A stretch of 64,000 nucleotides of DNA from CAZMNY01 sp964567745 (GTDB lineage: Bacteria; Planctomycetota; Planctomycetia; Pirellulales; Pirellulaceae): NCBI GenBank assembly GCA_964567745.1, contig CAZMNY010000044.1:9392-73391 (forward strand), read 5' to 3'. The position numbers and the translations under genes are program-made. The notes under the pieces were generated by a model. The model saw only the letters and a list, made by a program, of their open reading frames with translations, had not been told where the DNA came from and did no database searches. Positions 9,015 to 17,700 of the stretch are shown one piece after another (the stretch's first letter is position 1; each line of letters opens with the position of its first letter).

Positions 9015-10367
9015 ATGACGCGACACACTCGAGCACTATTGTTTTGTCTTTGCGGCTTGTTGACATTCCCGGCCATCTCGGGCGCGAGCGACTCCGACTG
9101 GCCACAGTTTCGCGGCGCCGACTCGCGAGGCGTGTCCGAAAACCTCGAGCTCCCAACGCATTGGTCAGCGACAAAGAACGTGGAGTGGAAAACGGATTTA
9201 CCCGGGCGCGGCTGGTCGTCGCCCATTGTCTGGGGCGACCGAGTCTTTCTCACCTCGGTAATCAACGAAGGCAAATCGGAAGAGCCCAAAAAGGGCCTTT
9301 ACTTTGGCGGCGATCGTCCCAACCCGCCTGGCAGCGTACACCGCTGGGTCGTGTTTTGTCTGGACCTCAAGTCGGGCGAAGTCCGTTGGAAAAAGGAAGT
9401 TCACAAGGGAAAACCTTCCACGTCGATCCACCTCAAGAATAGCTTTGGGTCGGAGACGCCGATTACCGACGGCGAGCGAGTCTACGCTTACTTCGGCAAC
9501 ATCGGCGTGTTTTGCTTTGACCTTGACGGCAAGCCGCTCTGGGACAAGCGGCTCAAGCCGCACAAAACCCGCAACGGCTGGGGCACGGCGTCATCCCCGG
9601 TCATTCATAAGGACCGAATCTACCTAGTCAACGACAACGATGAAGACTCGTTTCTTTTGGCGCTCGACAAGAAGTCCGGCAAGGAGATCTGGCGGACGCC
9701 GCGCAGAGAAAAGAGCAACTGGGCGACTCCGTTTATCTGGACCAACGACAAGCGAACCGAAATCGTCACTCCAGGGACAGGCCGAGTGCGATCGTACGAC
9801 CTCGCCGGAAAACTGCTTTGGCAATTCAGCGGCATGTCCTCGATCACAATCGCTACGCCGTACGAACACGAAGGACTCCTTTACGTGAGTTCGGGTTACG
9901 TTGGCGACCGCAAGCGTCGTCCCATCTACGCGATCCGACCTGGTGCCGAAGGGGACATCTCACTCGGCGACGATGAAACATCAAATCGATGGATCGCTTG
10001 GCGACAACAACTCGCCGGGCCGTACAACCCATCGACCATCATCTACAACGACCGCTTGTTCGTTCTCTACGATTTTGGCTTCTTTGCTTGCTTTGATCCG
10101 AGCAACGGCAAAACAATTTTCAAAAGAGGGCGCATTCCCAGAGGCCGAGCGTTTACAAGCTCGCCTTGGGCCTACGGCGGTAAAGTGTTCTGCCTGAATG
10201 AGGACGGCGTCACGTTTGTGATGAACGCGAGCGACGAACTTGAAGTCGCCCATACCAACACACTGGCCAAAGACGACATGGCCATGGCGACTCCCGCCAT
10301 CGCCGGCAATCGACTGTTGATTCGAACATCGGCACGGTTGTACTGCATCAAGCAAGGAGCTGAATAA
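9015..10367 (+). CDS. Secreted PQQ-like beta-propeller protein
   Basis: 450 residues. A signal peptide (to about GAS, residue 24) is followed by 'DWPQFRGADSRGVSEN', the opening of a large planctomycete family of PQQ-like/BamB-type WD40 propellers. Repeated blade motifs of the 'G.VFLTSVINEG', 'LDLKSGEVRWKKE' and 'LDKKSGKEIWRTP' type run through the sequence. Some relatives bind PQQ, but no disulfide or metal site typical of quinoprotein dehydrogenases is evident, so a scaffold or sugar-binding role is equally possible. A paralogue with the same opening sits at 56.7-58.0 kb. Confidence 0.85.
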   Translation: MTRHTRALLFCLCGLLTFPAISGASDSDWPQFRGADSRGVSENLELPTHWSATKNVEWKTDLPGRGWSSPIVWGDRVFLTSVINEGKSEEPKKGLYFGGDRPNPPGSVHRWVVFCLDLKSGEVRWKKEVHKGKPSTSIHLKNSFGSETPITDGERVYAYFGNIGVFCFDLDGKPLWDKRLKPHKTRNGWGTASSPVIHKDRIYLVNDNDEDSFLLALDKKSGKEIWRTPRREKSNWATPFIWTNDKRTEIVTPGTGRVRSYDLAGKLLWQFSGMSSITIATPYEHEGLLYVSSGYVGDRKRRPIYAIRPGAEGDISLGDDETSNRWIAWRQQLAGPYNPSTIIYNDRLFVLYDFGFFACFDPSNGKTIFKRGRIPRGRAFTSSPWAYGGKVFCLNEDGVTFVMNASDELEVAHTNTLAKDDMAMATPAIAGNRLLIRTSARLYCIKQGAE

Positions 10368-10405
10368 TTCACCCAGCTATGAGCCGTCCTCTAACCGACT
10401 CTCTT

Positions 10406-10479
10406 CTCGTGCCTCTTAGTGCTTTTTCGCGGCCAACTTCGTCTGACGAAAAATGACGAGCCGCCCGAAAGCACGCGAA
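10406..10479 (+). repeat. Dispersed intergenic element, family 3 (copy A)
   Basis: About 74 bp aligning end to end with the reverse complement of 62587-62660, at roughly three quarters identity by eye. The shared core is CGTCTGACGA-AAA-GACGAGCCGC, preceded by CGTGCC...GTGC...GCGGCC. The first half also matches 45260-45297. The copies carry inverted ends (GTGC/GCAC), so the unit can fold. Confidence 0.6.
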
Positions 10480-10552
10480 CCTCGAGTGCGGCGTAGCTGC
10501 AACCAATTCCGCCAGGAAAATCAAAGCGAGTCCGCCTCACTTGTCGCGTTTT

Positions 10553-10579
10553 CGTTTAACCCGTCGCCGCAGGCAAGGC
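10553..10579 (+). repeat. REP sequence, RAYT-associated family (solo copy)
   Basis: TCGTTTAACCCGTCGCCG followed by CAGGCAAGG matches the REP consensus CGTTTAACCCGYYGCCG-N-AGGCRAGG found around the RAYT gene at 32.9 kb. The GCC-NNN-GGC core can form the REP hairpin. Confidence 0.7.
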
Positions 10580-10955
10580 TGTTTCTCGTTTTGTCTTCGC
10601 CCTCTCCGCGTCTTCGCGTGACCCGAATGAGATAAGTTCGAGAGTTGTTACCCGTTGACGTGGCAAGCCAGCGAAAGGAGTTGGACTGAGCGAACTCTTG
10701 TGGATCTCCACGTCGACACCGCGGGAAGCCACATGGTTTCTCTTGTCCAGTTCGTCGATACTGTCAACTAGGGGCAGAAGCCTTGGCAGTGCAAGGAAGC
10801 ACGCCGGGCCTTTTCTTCGTCCCGTCTTCAACGCATTGCAATTCCTCGGCAATCAATCTTTTCGCGAAGCGCTTTCAGCCGCACCGAAAGTACAAGCCGC
10901 CTGCGGCTGGAAGCGTTTGAGGCCTCAGTCACGACGGCACTCGAAGCATCGCCAA

Positions 10956-11303
10956 CTAGCCACGGACCTTGAATCCAATCTTGGCGAGCAGTTCGCGAAC
11001 GCGATCGAGGTGGCTGCCTTGGATCTCAAAATGTTCGTCTTTAATCGCGCCTCCCGCGCCGCAGGCGTTCTTGAGCTGGCTCAATAAATCAGGCAAGTCA
11101 TTTTCATCGGCCGGCAGTCCGCGAATAACGGTGACGAGCTTCCCCTTCTTTCGTTTTTCGATCGACAACTTCGCGGTCTGTTTTGCGGGGTCCGTCAGTT
11201 CTTTTTCGACGGGCAGGGGAGGGCACTGACAGTCCGACTCCAGTTCGCCGCACCGCTCACAGGTCGGCGGTCGATCCCACTGAGTTCCTTCAAATAGTCT
11301 CAT
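10956..11303 (-). CDS. yciH: Translation initiation factor, SUI1/eIF1 (YciH) family
   Basis: 115 residues from the ATG at 11303 (an in-frame ATG lies at 11315). The N-terminus has the MRLFEGTQWDRPPTCERCG opening typical of planctomycete YciH proteins, with four Cys (CERCG...CQC) that may bind zinc. The C-terminal ~75 residues form the SUI1 fold: 'KGKLVTVIRGLPADENDLPDLL', 'LKNACGAGGAIKDE' and 'IQGSHLDRVRELLAKIGFKV'. Bacterial SUI1 proteins resemble eukaryotic eIF1 and are thought to affect start-codon fidelity, but they are not essential in E. coli. The gene is monocistronic and convergent with the upstream propeller gene. Confidence 0.9.
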   Translation of the reverse strand: MRLFEGTQWDRPPTCERCGELESDCQCPPLPVEKELTDPAKQTAKLSIEKRKKGKLVTVIRGLPADENDLPDLLSQLKNACGAGGAIKDEHFEIQGSHLDRVRELLAKIGFKVRG

Positions 11304-11483
11304 CACAGTACCCATATGCCCAGGCCATACGCCGGATCCGTCAAACCACTCGAAAACCGCAGAATAATTGCCGACATTCGTACTCGCGAGACTTCTCTGC
11401 TCGCTATCGGATGCATTGTACAAACACTATCATTGTCTGCTTACGAATTGCCATTGGTTTAACCAAACGAAAAGGACTTTCTC

Positions 11484-11768
11484 ATGATAACGGTCGGCAT
11501 GAATTACCGCGTGATCGAGGGCAAACAGCAAGATTTCGAAGACAAGTTCGCCGCTGTCATTTCCGCTTTGGAGGCGGCAGACGGGCACGATAGTTCGACG
11601 CTTTGGAAAGACGTCTCCGATGGCGCCTCGTACCTGATCACGAGCGAATGGTCTGAGGAACAGGCATTCACCGATTTCATTCGCAGCGACGCTTTCCGCA
11701 ACGTCACCAACTGGGGCAAAGAGCAAATTCTCGCTGGACGACCCCAACACAAAGTCTATAAACATTGA
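11484..11768 (+). CDS. Antibiotic biosynthesis monooxygenase (ABM) domain protein
   Basis: 94 residues making a single dimeric alpha+beta barrel (ABM/EthD-like) domain: 'ITVGMNYRVIEGKQQDFEDKF' as strand 1 and helix 1, 'LWKDVSDGASYLITSEWSEEQAF' in the middle and 'FIRSDAFRNVTNWG' near the end. Members include quinol monooxygenases and haem-degrading enzymes. No IsdG-type haem ligand set can be assigned. The stop codon overlaps a TTG that could start the next gene, and the two genes are at most 12 bp apart, so they are probably co-transcribed. Confidence 0.75.
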   Translation: MITVGMNYRVIEGKQQDFEDKFAAVISALEAADGHDSSTLWKDVSDGASYLITSEWSEEQAFTDFIRSDAFRNVTNWGKEQILAGRPQHKVYKH

Positions 11769-11776
11769 GCCAACCG

Positions 11777-12793
11777 ATGCTTGCAAGCCAAACGTCAGGC
11801 CGAGACACTCAGCAACGCGCCACCGATCGAAGAACGATGTTGCTCGGCTCCCTCAGCGGTCTCTTGGCCGCTGGGCGTTTGACCTTCGCTTCGACTAACT
11901 TGGCTGCGGCCGAGAAGCACCCTGGCGAGCCGCCGAAGCGAAGCCTGTTTCAAATCGCTTGCATGACGTTGCCCTACTCACAGTTCCCGCTAAACCGAGC
12001 TTTGGAGGGCATCGCGCGCGCCGGCTATCGTTACGTCGCTTGGGGAACATCACATCGCGAAACCGAGGGCGGCAAGCGAATTCCGGTGATGCCTACGGAC
12101 GCACCGCCTGAGAAAGCTCGTGAGCTTGCAAAGCGATGTCGCGACCTGGGACTCGATCCGTTAATGATGTTCTCGACCGTTTACCCCGAGGCGTCAAACG
12201 GACTGCAAGTTTTGACTCAGCGGATCAAGCAGGCGGGCCGAGCCGGAGTCGGGCAGGTGCTCACGTTCGGCCATACCAAGGGCGGCAATCGGAAACTCTG
12301 GATCGAGCGATTCAAGAAACTTGGGCCGATTGCGCGCGACCACGGCGTGCTGCTCGTTGTCAAGCAACACGGGGGATCGACCGGTACCGGCAAGGCCTGC
12401 GCCGAAATCGTGCGCGAGGTCGATGATGACGGCGTCCGAGTCAACTATGACGCAGGCAACGTGATGGACTACCTCAATGTCGACCCCATTCCCGACATCA
12501 AACTGTGCGCGGATGTCGTCCACAGCTTTTGCATGAAGGACCACCGCAACTGGCCGAAAGATCAGGATTGCGGGCCGGGCTTCGGCGAAATCGATCACTA
12601 CCGACTATTGCAGCCCGTGGCGTTCTTGGCCCGAACGATTCCGCTTTGCTGCGAAAACATTTTCGCTCCCGTCGTACCGAGACCGACTAAGCCTGAGGGC
12701 GTCGACGAACTGGCACGGCGCGTGCGGCAGTTTTTACAGACGGTCATCGCGGGCGTGCAAGCGGATCTGCCGAAAGCCAAGCCGAGCGAGTAA
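11777..12793 (+). CDS. Exported TIM-barrel sugar phosphate isomerase/epimerase
   Basis: 338 residues from the ATG at 11777 (a TTG at 11765 overlapping the previous stop is an alternative). A twin-arginine-like leader (DRRTMLLGSLSGLLAAG) suggests Tat export. The rest is an AP-endonuclease-2/xylose isomerase-like TIM barrel: 'LNRALEGIARAGYRYVAWG', 'LAKRCRDLGLDPLMMFSTVYPE', 'LLVVKQHGGSTGTGKACAEIV', 'VNYDAGNVMDY' and 'CMKDHRNWPKDQDCGPGFGEIDH'. The acidic and His residues in the last two motifs match the metal-binding positions of the family. It is followed by DUF1080 and Gfo/Idh/MocA genes, a combination often seen in planctomycete sugar modules. Confidence 0.82.
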   Translation: MLASQTSGRDTQQRATDRRTMLLGSLSGLLAAGRLTFASTNLAAAEKHPGEPPKRSLFQIACMTLPYSQFPLNRALEGIARAGYRYVAWGTSHRETEGGKRIPVMPTDAPPEKARELAKRCRDLGLDPLMMFSTVYPEASNGLQVLTQRIKQAGRAGVGQVLTFGHTKGGNRKLWIERFKKLGPIARDHGVLLVVKQHGGSTGTGKACAEIVREVDDDGVRVNYDAGNVMDYLNVDPIPDIKLCADVVHSFCMKDHRNWPKDQDCGPGFGEIDHYRLLQPVAFLARTIPLCCENIFAPVVPRPTKPEGVDELARRVRQFLQTVIAGVQADLPKAKPSE

Positions 12794-12864
12794 GGCAAGG
12801 GGTAAGCTGGGCCACCGATAGTGCTTCAATAACACGAATTGATTCCAACCGCGGCGACCAACTC

Positions 12865-13746
12865 ATGCCACGTCTAAGACTGCCGTTTCGCGTCACCTCG
12901 TCTCTCATTTGCATTACCTTAGCGGCTGGCCTGCTCGCCGGTTACGCGGCGCCTTGTTGCTTCGCTCAATCCGACAAGCGACCAGCGGAGCCGACTCGCG
13001 AGTCGGCTATCTCACCCGGTTCTTCAGTCATCCGCCCGTTTGACGGCAAGAGCCTCAAGGGGTTCGCCAAGTGGCTGCAGACGACCAAGACGAAGGATCC
13101 TCAATCGGACTATCGAGTCACCGACGGGATGATTCACATTGGCGGCCGAGGCATGGGATACTTGGCGACGGTCGACTCGTATCGCGACTATCACTTGAGC
13201 GTGGAGTACAAATGGGGCGAGCGTCGAGACGGTTCCAAGTACGTGCGGAACTCGGGCATCCTGCTTCACGCAACCGGGCCCGACGGGAATGCTCGAGGCA
13301 TTTGGCAGGCGTCGATCGAATGCCAATTGGCTCAAGGGTGCGAGGGCGATGTGATTGTGATTCGCGGCAAGGACAAGCGAGGCAAGGTGATTCCGACGAT
13401 GGTCACGAGCGCTACGCGAGTGGCCAGCGATGGCCGCACTCGTTGGAGTCCAGGCGGAAAGAAGACGCTCTATTCAGGAAGTCAGTTCTGGTGGTCCAAT
13501 CATGAACCGGGCTTCAAGGAGCTGCTCGACACGCGAGGCAAGGACGACGTCGCCAGCCCGCGCGGGGAATGGACGAAAGTCGAGTGCATTTGCAGGGGGT
13601 GCCGCATTACAATTAAGATCAACGGAACCATCGTGAATGAAGTTTACGATGTGTTTCCGTCGGAGGGAAAGATTCTGCTTGAAAACGAAAAGAACGAGAT
13701 CTTCTTTCGCAATCTTGAGATCCGTCCGCTAACAGCCTCACCGTAG
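12865..13746 (+). CDS. DUF1080 protein (3-keto-disaccharide hydrolase-like), secreted
   Basis: 293 residues. A signal peptide ends near CFA (about residue 34). The domain is LamG/concanavalin-like and starts with the diagnostic 'RPFDGKSLKGFAKW'; it also has 'DYRVTDGMIHIGGRGMGYLAT', 'YRDYHLSVEYKWGE', 'RNSGILLHATGPDG', 'IWQASIECQLAQG' and a final 'KILLENEKNEIFFRNLEIRPL'. DUF1080 proteins have been linked to cleavage of 3-keto-glycosides. It lies between a Tat epimerase gene and a Gfo/Idh/MocA oxidoreductase, consistent with oxidation of a glycoside at C3 followed by hydrolysis. Confidence 0.87.
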   Translation: MPRLRLPFRVTSSLICITLAAGLLAGYAAPCCFAQSDKRPAEPTRESAISPGSSVIRPFDGKSLKGFAKWLQTTKTKDPQSDYRVTDGMIHIGGRGMGYLATVDSYRDYHLSVEYKWGERRDGSKYVRNSGILLHATGPDGNARGIWQASIECQLAQGCEGDVIVIRGKDKRGKVIPTMVTSATRVASDGRTRWSPGGKKTLYSGSQFWWSNHEPGFKELLDTRGKDDVASPRGEWTKVECICRGCRITIKINGTIVNEVYDVFPSEGKILLENEKNEIFFRNLEIRPLTASP

Positions 13747-13861
13747 TCGTCGGGTCGTTCAATCCTTGTAGACGCGTTCCACTGCACAATCCGCTCGACG
13801 ACGCTTTTGCACGGGCCTTCCGCGATCGCGTAGAGTTGTCATTCCGCCAGGAGCTACGAAG

Positions 13862-15163
13862 ATGACCAAGACCACCCGCACCGACCTTGGCGGCAGTAAT
13901 CGGCGTCAGTTCCTTTCGACGTCGCTGGCAGCGGCGGGCGGAGTTGGCGCGGCAACATTAGTTCGCACATCTCCGGCCCACGCGGCCGGGGGCGATCTGC
14001 TCAAAGTCGCGCTGATTGGCTGTGGCGGCCGCGGCACCGGCGCGGCGCGTCAGGCTCTTTTGGCCGACAGCAATGTCAAACTCGTCGCCATGGCCGACGC
14101 CTTCGACGACCGACTGCAGCTGAGTCTGAGTTCGCTTTCGAAGATCGAGTCGGTTGCGGGCAAGATCGATGTGCCCAAGGATCGCCAGTACGTTGGCTTC
14201 GATGCCTACAAAGAAGTCATGGCGAGCGACGTCGATGTGGTTTTGCTGACCACGCCGCCTCACTTTCGCCCAATGCATTTGAAGGCGGCTATTGATGCTG
14301 GCAAGCACGTGTTCGCCGAAAAGCCAGTCGCCGTCGACAGCCCCGGCGTACGCTCCGTGTTAAAGACATGCGCCGAGGCGAAGCGGAAGAAACTCTCGGT
14401 CTGCTCGGGACTCTGCCTGCGCTACGATGGCGGTTTTCGCGAAACTTTGAAACGCCTGCACGGCGGCGCGATCGGCGAGATTCAGACCGTCGTCGCCAAC
14501 GACTATCGCGGTGCAATTTGGGTTAAGCCGAGGAAAGACGATTGGACCGACATGCATTGGCAGATGCGAAACTGGTACTACTTCACTTGGCTCTCCGGCG
14601 ATTTCAACGTGGAACAACATGTCCACTACCTCGACGTCTGCGCCTGGGTCATGGGAGGCTATCCCACCAAAGCTGTCGGCATGGGTGGACGGCAAGTGCG
14701 CACCGACAATAAGTTCGGCAACATCTATGACCACCACAGCGTGACGTACCAGTACGACAACGGAGCTCGGTTCTTTAGCAATTGCCGGCAACAGCGAGGC
14801 TGTAAGAACGACATGTCGAGCTACGCGTACGGAACGAAAGGGCGAGCGGAAGTATCCGAGCGGCGACTTCAAATCGAAAACGACAGGACTTGGACGTTCG
14901 ACGAGAAAGTCAAGAACATGTACCAAGTCGAACACGACGAGATGTTCGCGGGAATTCGAGCCGGCGAGCCGGTTAACAACGGGGAATATATGGCCAAGAG
15001 CACTCTGCTGGCCATCATGGGCCGGATGGCGACCTACACCGGACAGGAAATCTCCTGGGAGCAAGCACTCAACTCGAAGCAAGACCTCTCCCCAGCCAAG
15101 TACGCTTGGGGCGATGCCCCCAAAGTCGAACACTGGCTGCCCGGCATCACCCAGTTCACGTAA
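13862..15163 (+). CDS. Gfo/Idh/MocA family oxidoreductase with Tat signal
   Basis: 433 residues. A clear twin-arginine leader (NRRQFLSTSLAAAGGVGAA, cleavage near AHA) precedes an N-terminal Rossmann fold with 'KVALIGCGGRGTGAARQAL', so NAD(P) is the expected cofactor. The canonical 'GKHVFAEKPVAVD' motif carries the conserved Lys of the EKP signature. The C-terminal substrate domain contains 'EQHVHYLDVCAWVMGGYPTKAVGMGG', with the His-x4-D type residues used in catalysis. Tat-exported Gfo/Idh proteins are abundant in planctomycetes and oxidise sugars or glycosides in the periplasm. It is the last gene of the 11.5-15.2 kb plus-strand series. Confidence 0.88.
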   Translation: MTKTTRTDLGGSNRRQFLSTSLAAAGGVGAATLVRTSPAHAAGGDLLKVALIGCGGRGTGAARQALLADSNVKLVAMADAFDDRLQLSLSSLSKIESVAGKIDVPKDRQYVGFDAYKEVMASDVDVVLLTTPPHFRPMHLKAAIDAGKHVFAEKPVAVDSPGVRSVLKTCAEAKRKKLSVCSGLCLRYDGGFRETLKRLHGGAIGEIQTVVANDYRGAIWVKPRKDDWTDMHWQMRNWYYFTWLSGDFNVEQHVHYLDVCAWVMGGYPTKAVGMGGRQVRTDNKFGNIYDHHSVTYQYDNGARFFSNCRQQRGCKNDMSSYAYGTKGRAEVSERRLQIENDRTWTFDEKVKNMYQVEHDEMFAGIRAGEPVNNGEYMAKSTLLAIMGRMATYTGQEISWEQALNSKQDLSPAKYAWGDAPKVEHWLPGITQFT

Positions 15164-15229
15164 ACGGGGGGGCCGTCCATTCGTGTTGAAGCATTAGGCG
15201 GCCTATAGTGCAAAGTGCTCCGCCACTCG

Positions 15230-15281
15230 CACCTGTTGGCCGAAGGCCTACCTCAAAGTAGCCTACGGGCAACTCCCTTGG
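15230..15281 (+). repeat. Dispersed palindromic repeat, family 2 (copy A)
   Basis: CACCTGTTGGCCGAAGGCCTACCT followed by CAAAGTAGCCTACGGGCAACT. The left arm GTTGGCCGAAGGCCTAC and right arm GTAGCCTACGGGCAAC are imperfect inverted repeats. Copies occur at 25161-25230 and 62488-62560. Confidence 0.75.
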
Positions 15282-15399
15282 ATTTCGGTGCGACGACACC
15301 CATTCGTGCGAAAGCGGGTTCAGGATCTCAATCAGAGCACAATGGCTCGGAGGTCGTCCAGCTTTCAAATACCGGCGTTTACGGCTCGCAAGTTGTGAC

Positions 15400-15596
15400 G
15401 GGCACCAGCGCTTTGCCCCGAAGGGGGCGCAACACAACAGCCCAGCGGAAGTCTTGAGGCGAAGCCCAAGCGCTGCCCTGGGTCGGTCGTCGCCATGAAC
15501 GTAGCCCTGAAAGGGCGAAACAAACGGTGCATTGCAACGACTCGATGACGTCATCGCTGGCGAGGGTGTAGGTGTTATGCCCTTTCAGGGCATGGC
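15400..15596. repeat. Cluster of short palindromes
   Basis: This stretch contains several hairpin-forming units: GCCCCGAAGGGGGC (near 15415), CAGCCCAGCG with CGCTGCCCTGGG (15438-15483), GCCCTGAAAGGGC (15504-15516), and its near inverse GCCCTTTCAGGGC (15580-15592). It ends directly at the narG fossil. It resembles a multi-hairpin mobile repeat; no gene is present. Confidence 0.55.
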
Positions 15597-15682
15597 GTGA
15601 ACTGCACTGGCGGTTGCACCTGGAATGTCCACGTTAAGGATGGCATCGTGACGTGGGAAATGCAGGTACTCGAATATCCCCG
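15597..15682 (+). pseudogene. Fossil of narG-type molybdopterin oxidoreductase (N-terminal fragment)
   Basis: About 28 codons read NCTGGCTWNVHVKDGIVTWE followed by MQVLEYP. This matches the conserved N-terminal segment of nitrate reductase alpha subunits and close relatives (NCTGSC-W...VKDGIVTWE.Q..DYP). Nothing before or after it in any frame continues the homology. It is a gene fragment captured between repeats and another fossil. Confidence 0.65.
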
Positions 15683-15735
15683 AAGAGACATCCTATTTCA
15701 TCGGTCGCATCAACAGCCCGTGTTGACCTGTCGTC

Positions 15736-16059
15736 GTGCTATCGATCATTCTCAACTGGGTTATCCCTTTCTTCTGCCTGCTGCCGAAGCCGGCCAAGCG
15801 GAGCGGCAGCGTCATGATGAAGATTGCCGTCGTCGTGCTCATCGGCCGCTGGGTCGACCTCGTCATCATGGTCTTCCCATCCACACTGATCACAAACGGC
15901 GTCGTTTCCGATCCCGCATTCGGCTTGCTCGAAGTCGGCTCAATCGTCTGCTTCAGCGCGTTGTCCGCTTGGTTCGCACTCCGCTACACCGCCGGCATGC
16001 AGCCCGTGCCAACCGGCGATCCCTACATCCACGAAAGCCTCGAATATCACGCCGGCTAG
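15736..16059 (+). pseudogene. C-terminal fragment of an ActF-like quinol oxidoreductase subunit (alternative complex III)
   Basis: 107 codons, two to three hydrophobic helices. 'LNWVIPFFCLLPKPAKRSGSV', 'VVVLIGRWVDLVIMVFPS', 'GLLEVGSIVCFSALSAWF' and the ending 'PVPTGDPYIHESLEYHAG' match the C-terminal end of ActF/ActC-type integral membrane subunits of alternative complex III. Full-length proteins have about ten helices, so most is missing, and no other act gene is near. A different frame separates it from the narG fossil 50 bp upstream. It could still be translated from GTG 15736, but I treat it as a remnant. Confidence 0.6.
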
Positions 16060-16221
16060 TGATTGAGCCTGTCAACGCCATGTCATTGCGCTCGTATTGG
16101 ACGGGGATCAACAGATGAATTACAGGATGAAAGACAACACATTGAGCGCTGAGCGTTCATCCTGTTGAGCATTGTTGATCATGTCCATCCTGTCGCAACC
16201 TCTTCGCCAAAACCTCGTATC

Positions 16222-17688
16222 TCAACGGTGAGCCGCATCGGAGCCTGCCAAGGGCTCGGCGTCTATCGATTGCGGCTGTTCGGCGAGGCGGCGCTGCACG
16301 AGGTCGAGATGCAGGCGCAAATTGTAGAATTCCTCCATGTAAGAGAGCGGCACTTTCACGTCGATCAGTTCGCTCTCCATCGTGTCGAGCTTTCGCTTGC
16401 AATCGTCGAGCGACTGAGCGTCGCCCTCGCATATGCACTGGTCGAGTTTCCTGAGGATGGCGTACCAGCGGTAAATGCGTGAGCGGATTCGCCATCGATA
16501 GACCGGCGGCGCCACTTTAACCAACGGAATCAACAAGATCAGCAGCGGGACGAACATGATCTTGGCGCGATCGATGAGCGACGCGAGCCAGAAGCTCATG
16601 TGCTTTTGAAAGAACGATGGGCCATGCTTCAAATAGTCACGGGCCACGGCGTTTACTGGAAATTCCGATCCGGCGATCGACGGATGACGGCCACGTCCGA
16701 CAAGCAGCCCACCGGTCTCCCCGTGCTCGGTCGCCGCTTGAAGAAACAAGGGTATGAGAGCGTCATGAAGCTCACTCGTCGCCACGAGATTGGCGTGAGG
16801 TGCAATGAGCTGCACTGGTTCGGCTGGAAGATTCGCGTCAAAATCGATGACGCCCGGCTCGAGCGTGACGGCCTCCAGAAATGGGAAACGGCGAGAATAG
16901 GCGACACTGCGACTCATACTCAACAGTCGAATCTGCTTGTCAACTAGCAACTCGCGGACGAGCAAGGAATCAGCCGACTCAACGAGAAACGCGACGTCAA
17001 CTCGGTCTGCCTTTAGGTTGTCGACCGCTTCCTGTCCGCCGCCGTTCACGAATTGAGTCTCGGCGTTTTCGTTAACGCCGTTGACCTCCAATAGCACCGT
17101 TGTGAGAAGCCGAGTGCCGCTGCCTACGTCGCCAACGGCAATTCGCTTACCCCTGAGGTCGGCGAGTTTGGAAAGATCGTCAATATCGCCGCGGTAAAAC
17201 ACCCACACCGGCTCAAGATAGAGCGAGGCGATCGATTCCAGGTCGGATGTGTCGCGGTCAGTCGGCGCCGCGCCGCCTTGGGCGATGGCAATCCGCACAT
17301 CGTTGTCGCTCAGCAGCAAGTCGTAGTTCTCGACCGATCCGGCAGTTTCCCGCACGATGAGTCTGACGCGATTCTCAGCAAACCGCTCTTTGAAGAGACT
17401 AGCGACAGCGTAGTAGCCGCCGTCGGTCTTTCCGGCTGCGATGACAACTTCGCGCGGCGGAGGAGGCTCGACGAAATAGAGCGCCAGCGCAAACCCGATC
17501 GCAGTAAGAATCGCGCCTGGACCAAACAACTTCATCAAATCGCGACGACGTTCACGAATCTCATCGAACAACCCAGGCTGATGCTCCGGTAGATCTGCGT
17601 CGACCGTCTTGTTGGTAGATTGCGTCACGCGTGTTCGCTCCTTCGCAAGGTCAACCGTCACTCGAAACAGAACCACCCGAGCACTCAA
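16222..17688 (-). CDS. TAXI-family solute-binding protein with membrane anchors
   Basis: 488 residues. A short cytoplasmic N-terminus is followed by one TM helix (about residues 55-71, 'GAILTAIGFALALYFV'). A periplasmic TAXI/NMT1-like binding domain comes next ('VVIAAGKTDGGYYAVASLFKERF', 'ALAQGG'-like 'IAIAQGGAAPTD', 'LRGKRIAVGDVGSGTRLL', 'VDVAFLVESAD'). A second TM segment ('IMFVPLLILLIPLVKVAPPVY', ~res 385-405) and a helical cytoplasmic tail finish the protein. TAXI proteins normally bind solutes for TRAP transporters, but no permease is next to it. The start codon is uncertain. It lies 12 bp downstream of mobB on the same strand, so the two are probably co-transcribed. Confidence 0.78.
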   Translation of the reverse strand: MSARVVLFRVTVDLAKERTRVTQSTNKTVDADLPEHQPGLFDEIRERRRDLMKLFGPGAILTAIGFALALYFVEPPPPREVVIAAGKTDGGYYAVASLFKERFAENRVRLIVRETAGSVENYDLLLSDNDVRIAIAQGGAAPTDRDTSDLESIASLYLEPVWVFYRGDIDDLSKLADLRGKRIAVGDVGSGTRLLTTVLLEVNGVNENAETQFVNGGGQEAVDNLKADRVDVAFLVESADSLLVRELLVDKQIRLLSMSRSVAYSRRFPFLEAVTLEPGVIDFDANLPAEPVQLIAPHANLVATSELHDALIPLFLQAATEHGETGGLLVGRGRHPSIAGSEFPVNAVARDYLKHGPSFFQKHMSFWLASLIDRAKIMFVPLLILLIPLVKVAPPVYRWRIRSRIYRWYAILRKLDQCICEGDAQSLDDCKRKLDTMESELIDVKVPLSYMEEFYNLRLHLDLVQRRLAEQPQSIDAEPLAGSDAAHR

Positions 17689-17700
17689 TCAACTCGTCAC

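Larger units (their letters stand above)
10368..10955. other. Intergenic region carrying two repeat elements
   Basis: 588 bp without a credible gene. It contains one copy of a dispersed 'CGTGCC...ACGAGCCGC' hairpin element (10406-10479) and one REP (10553-10579). Short reading frames here have no recognisable product. Confidence 0.6.
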
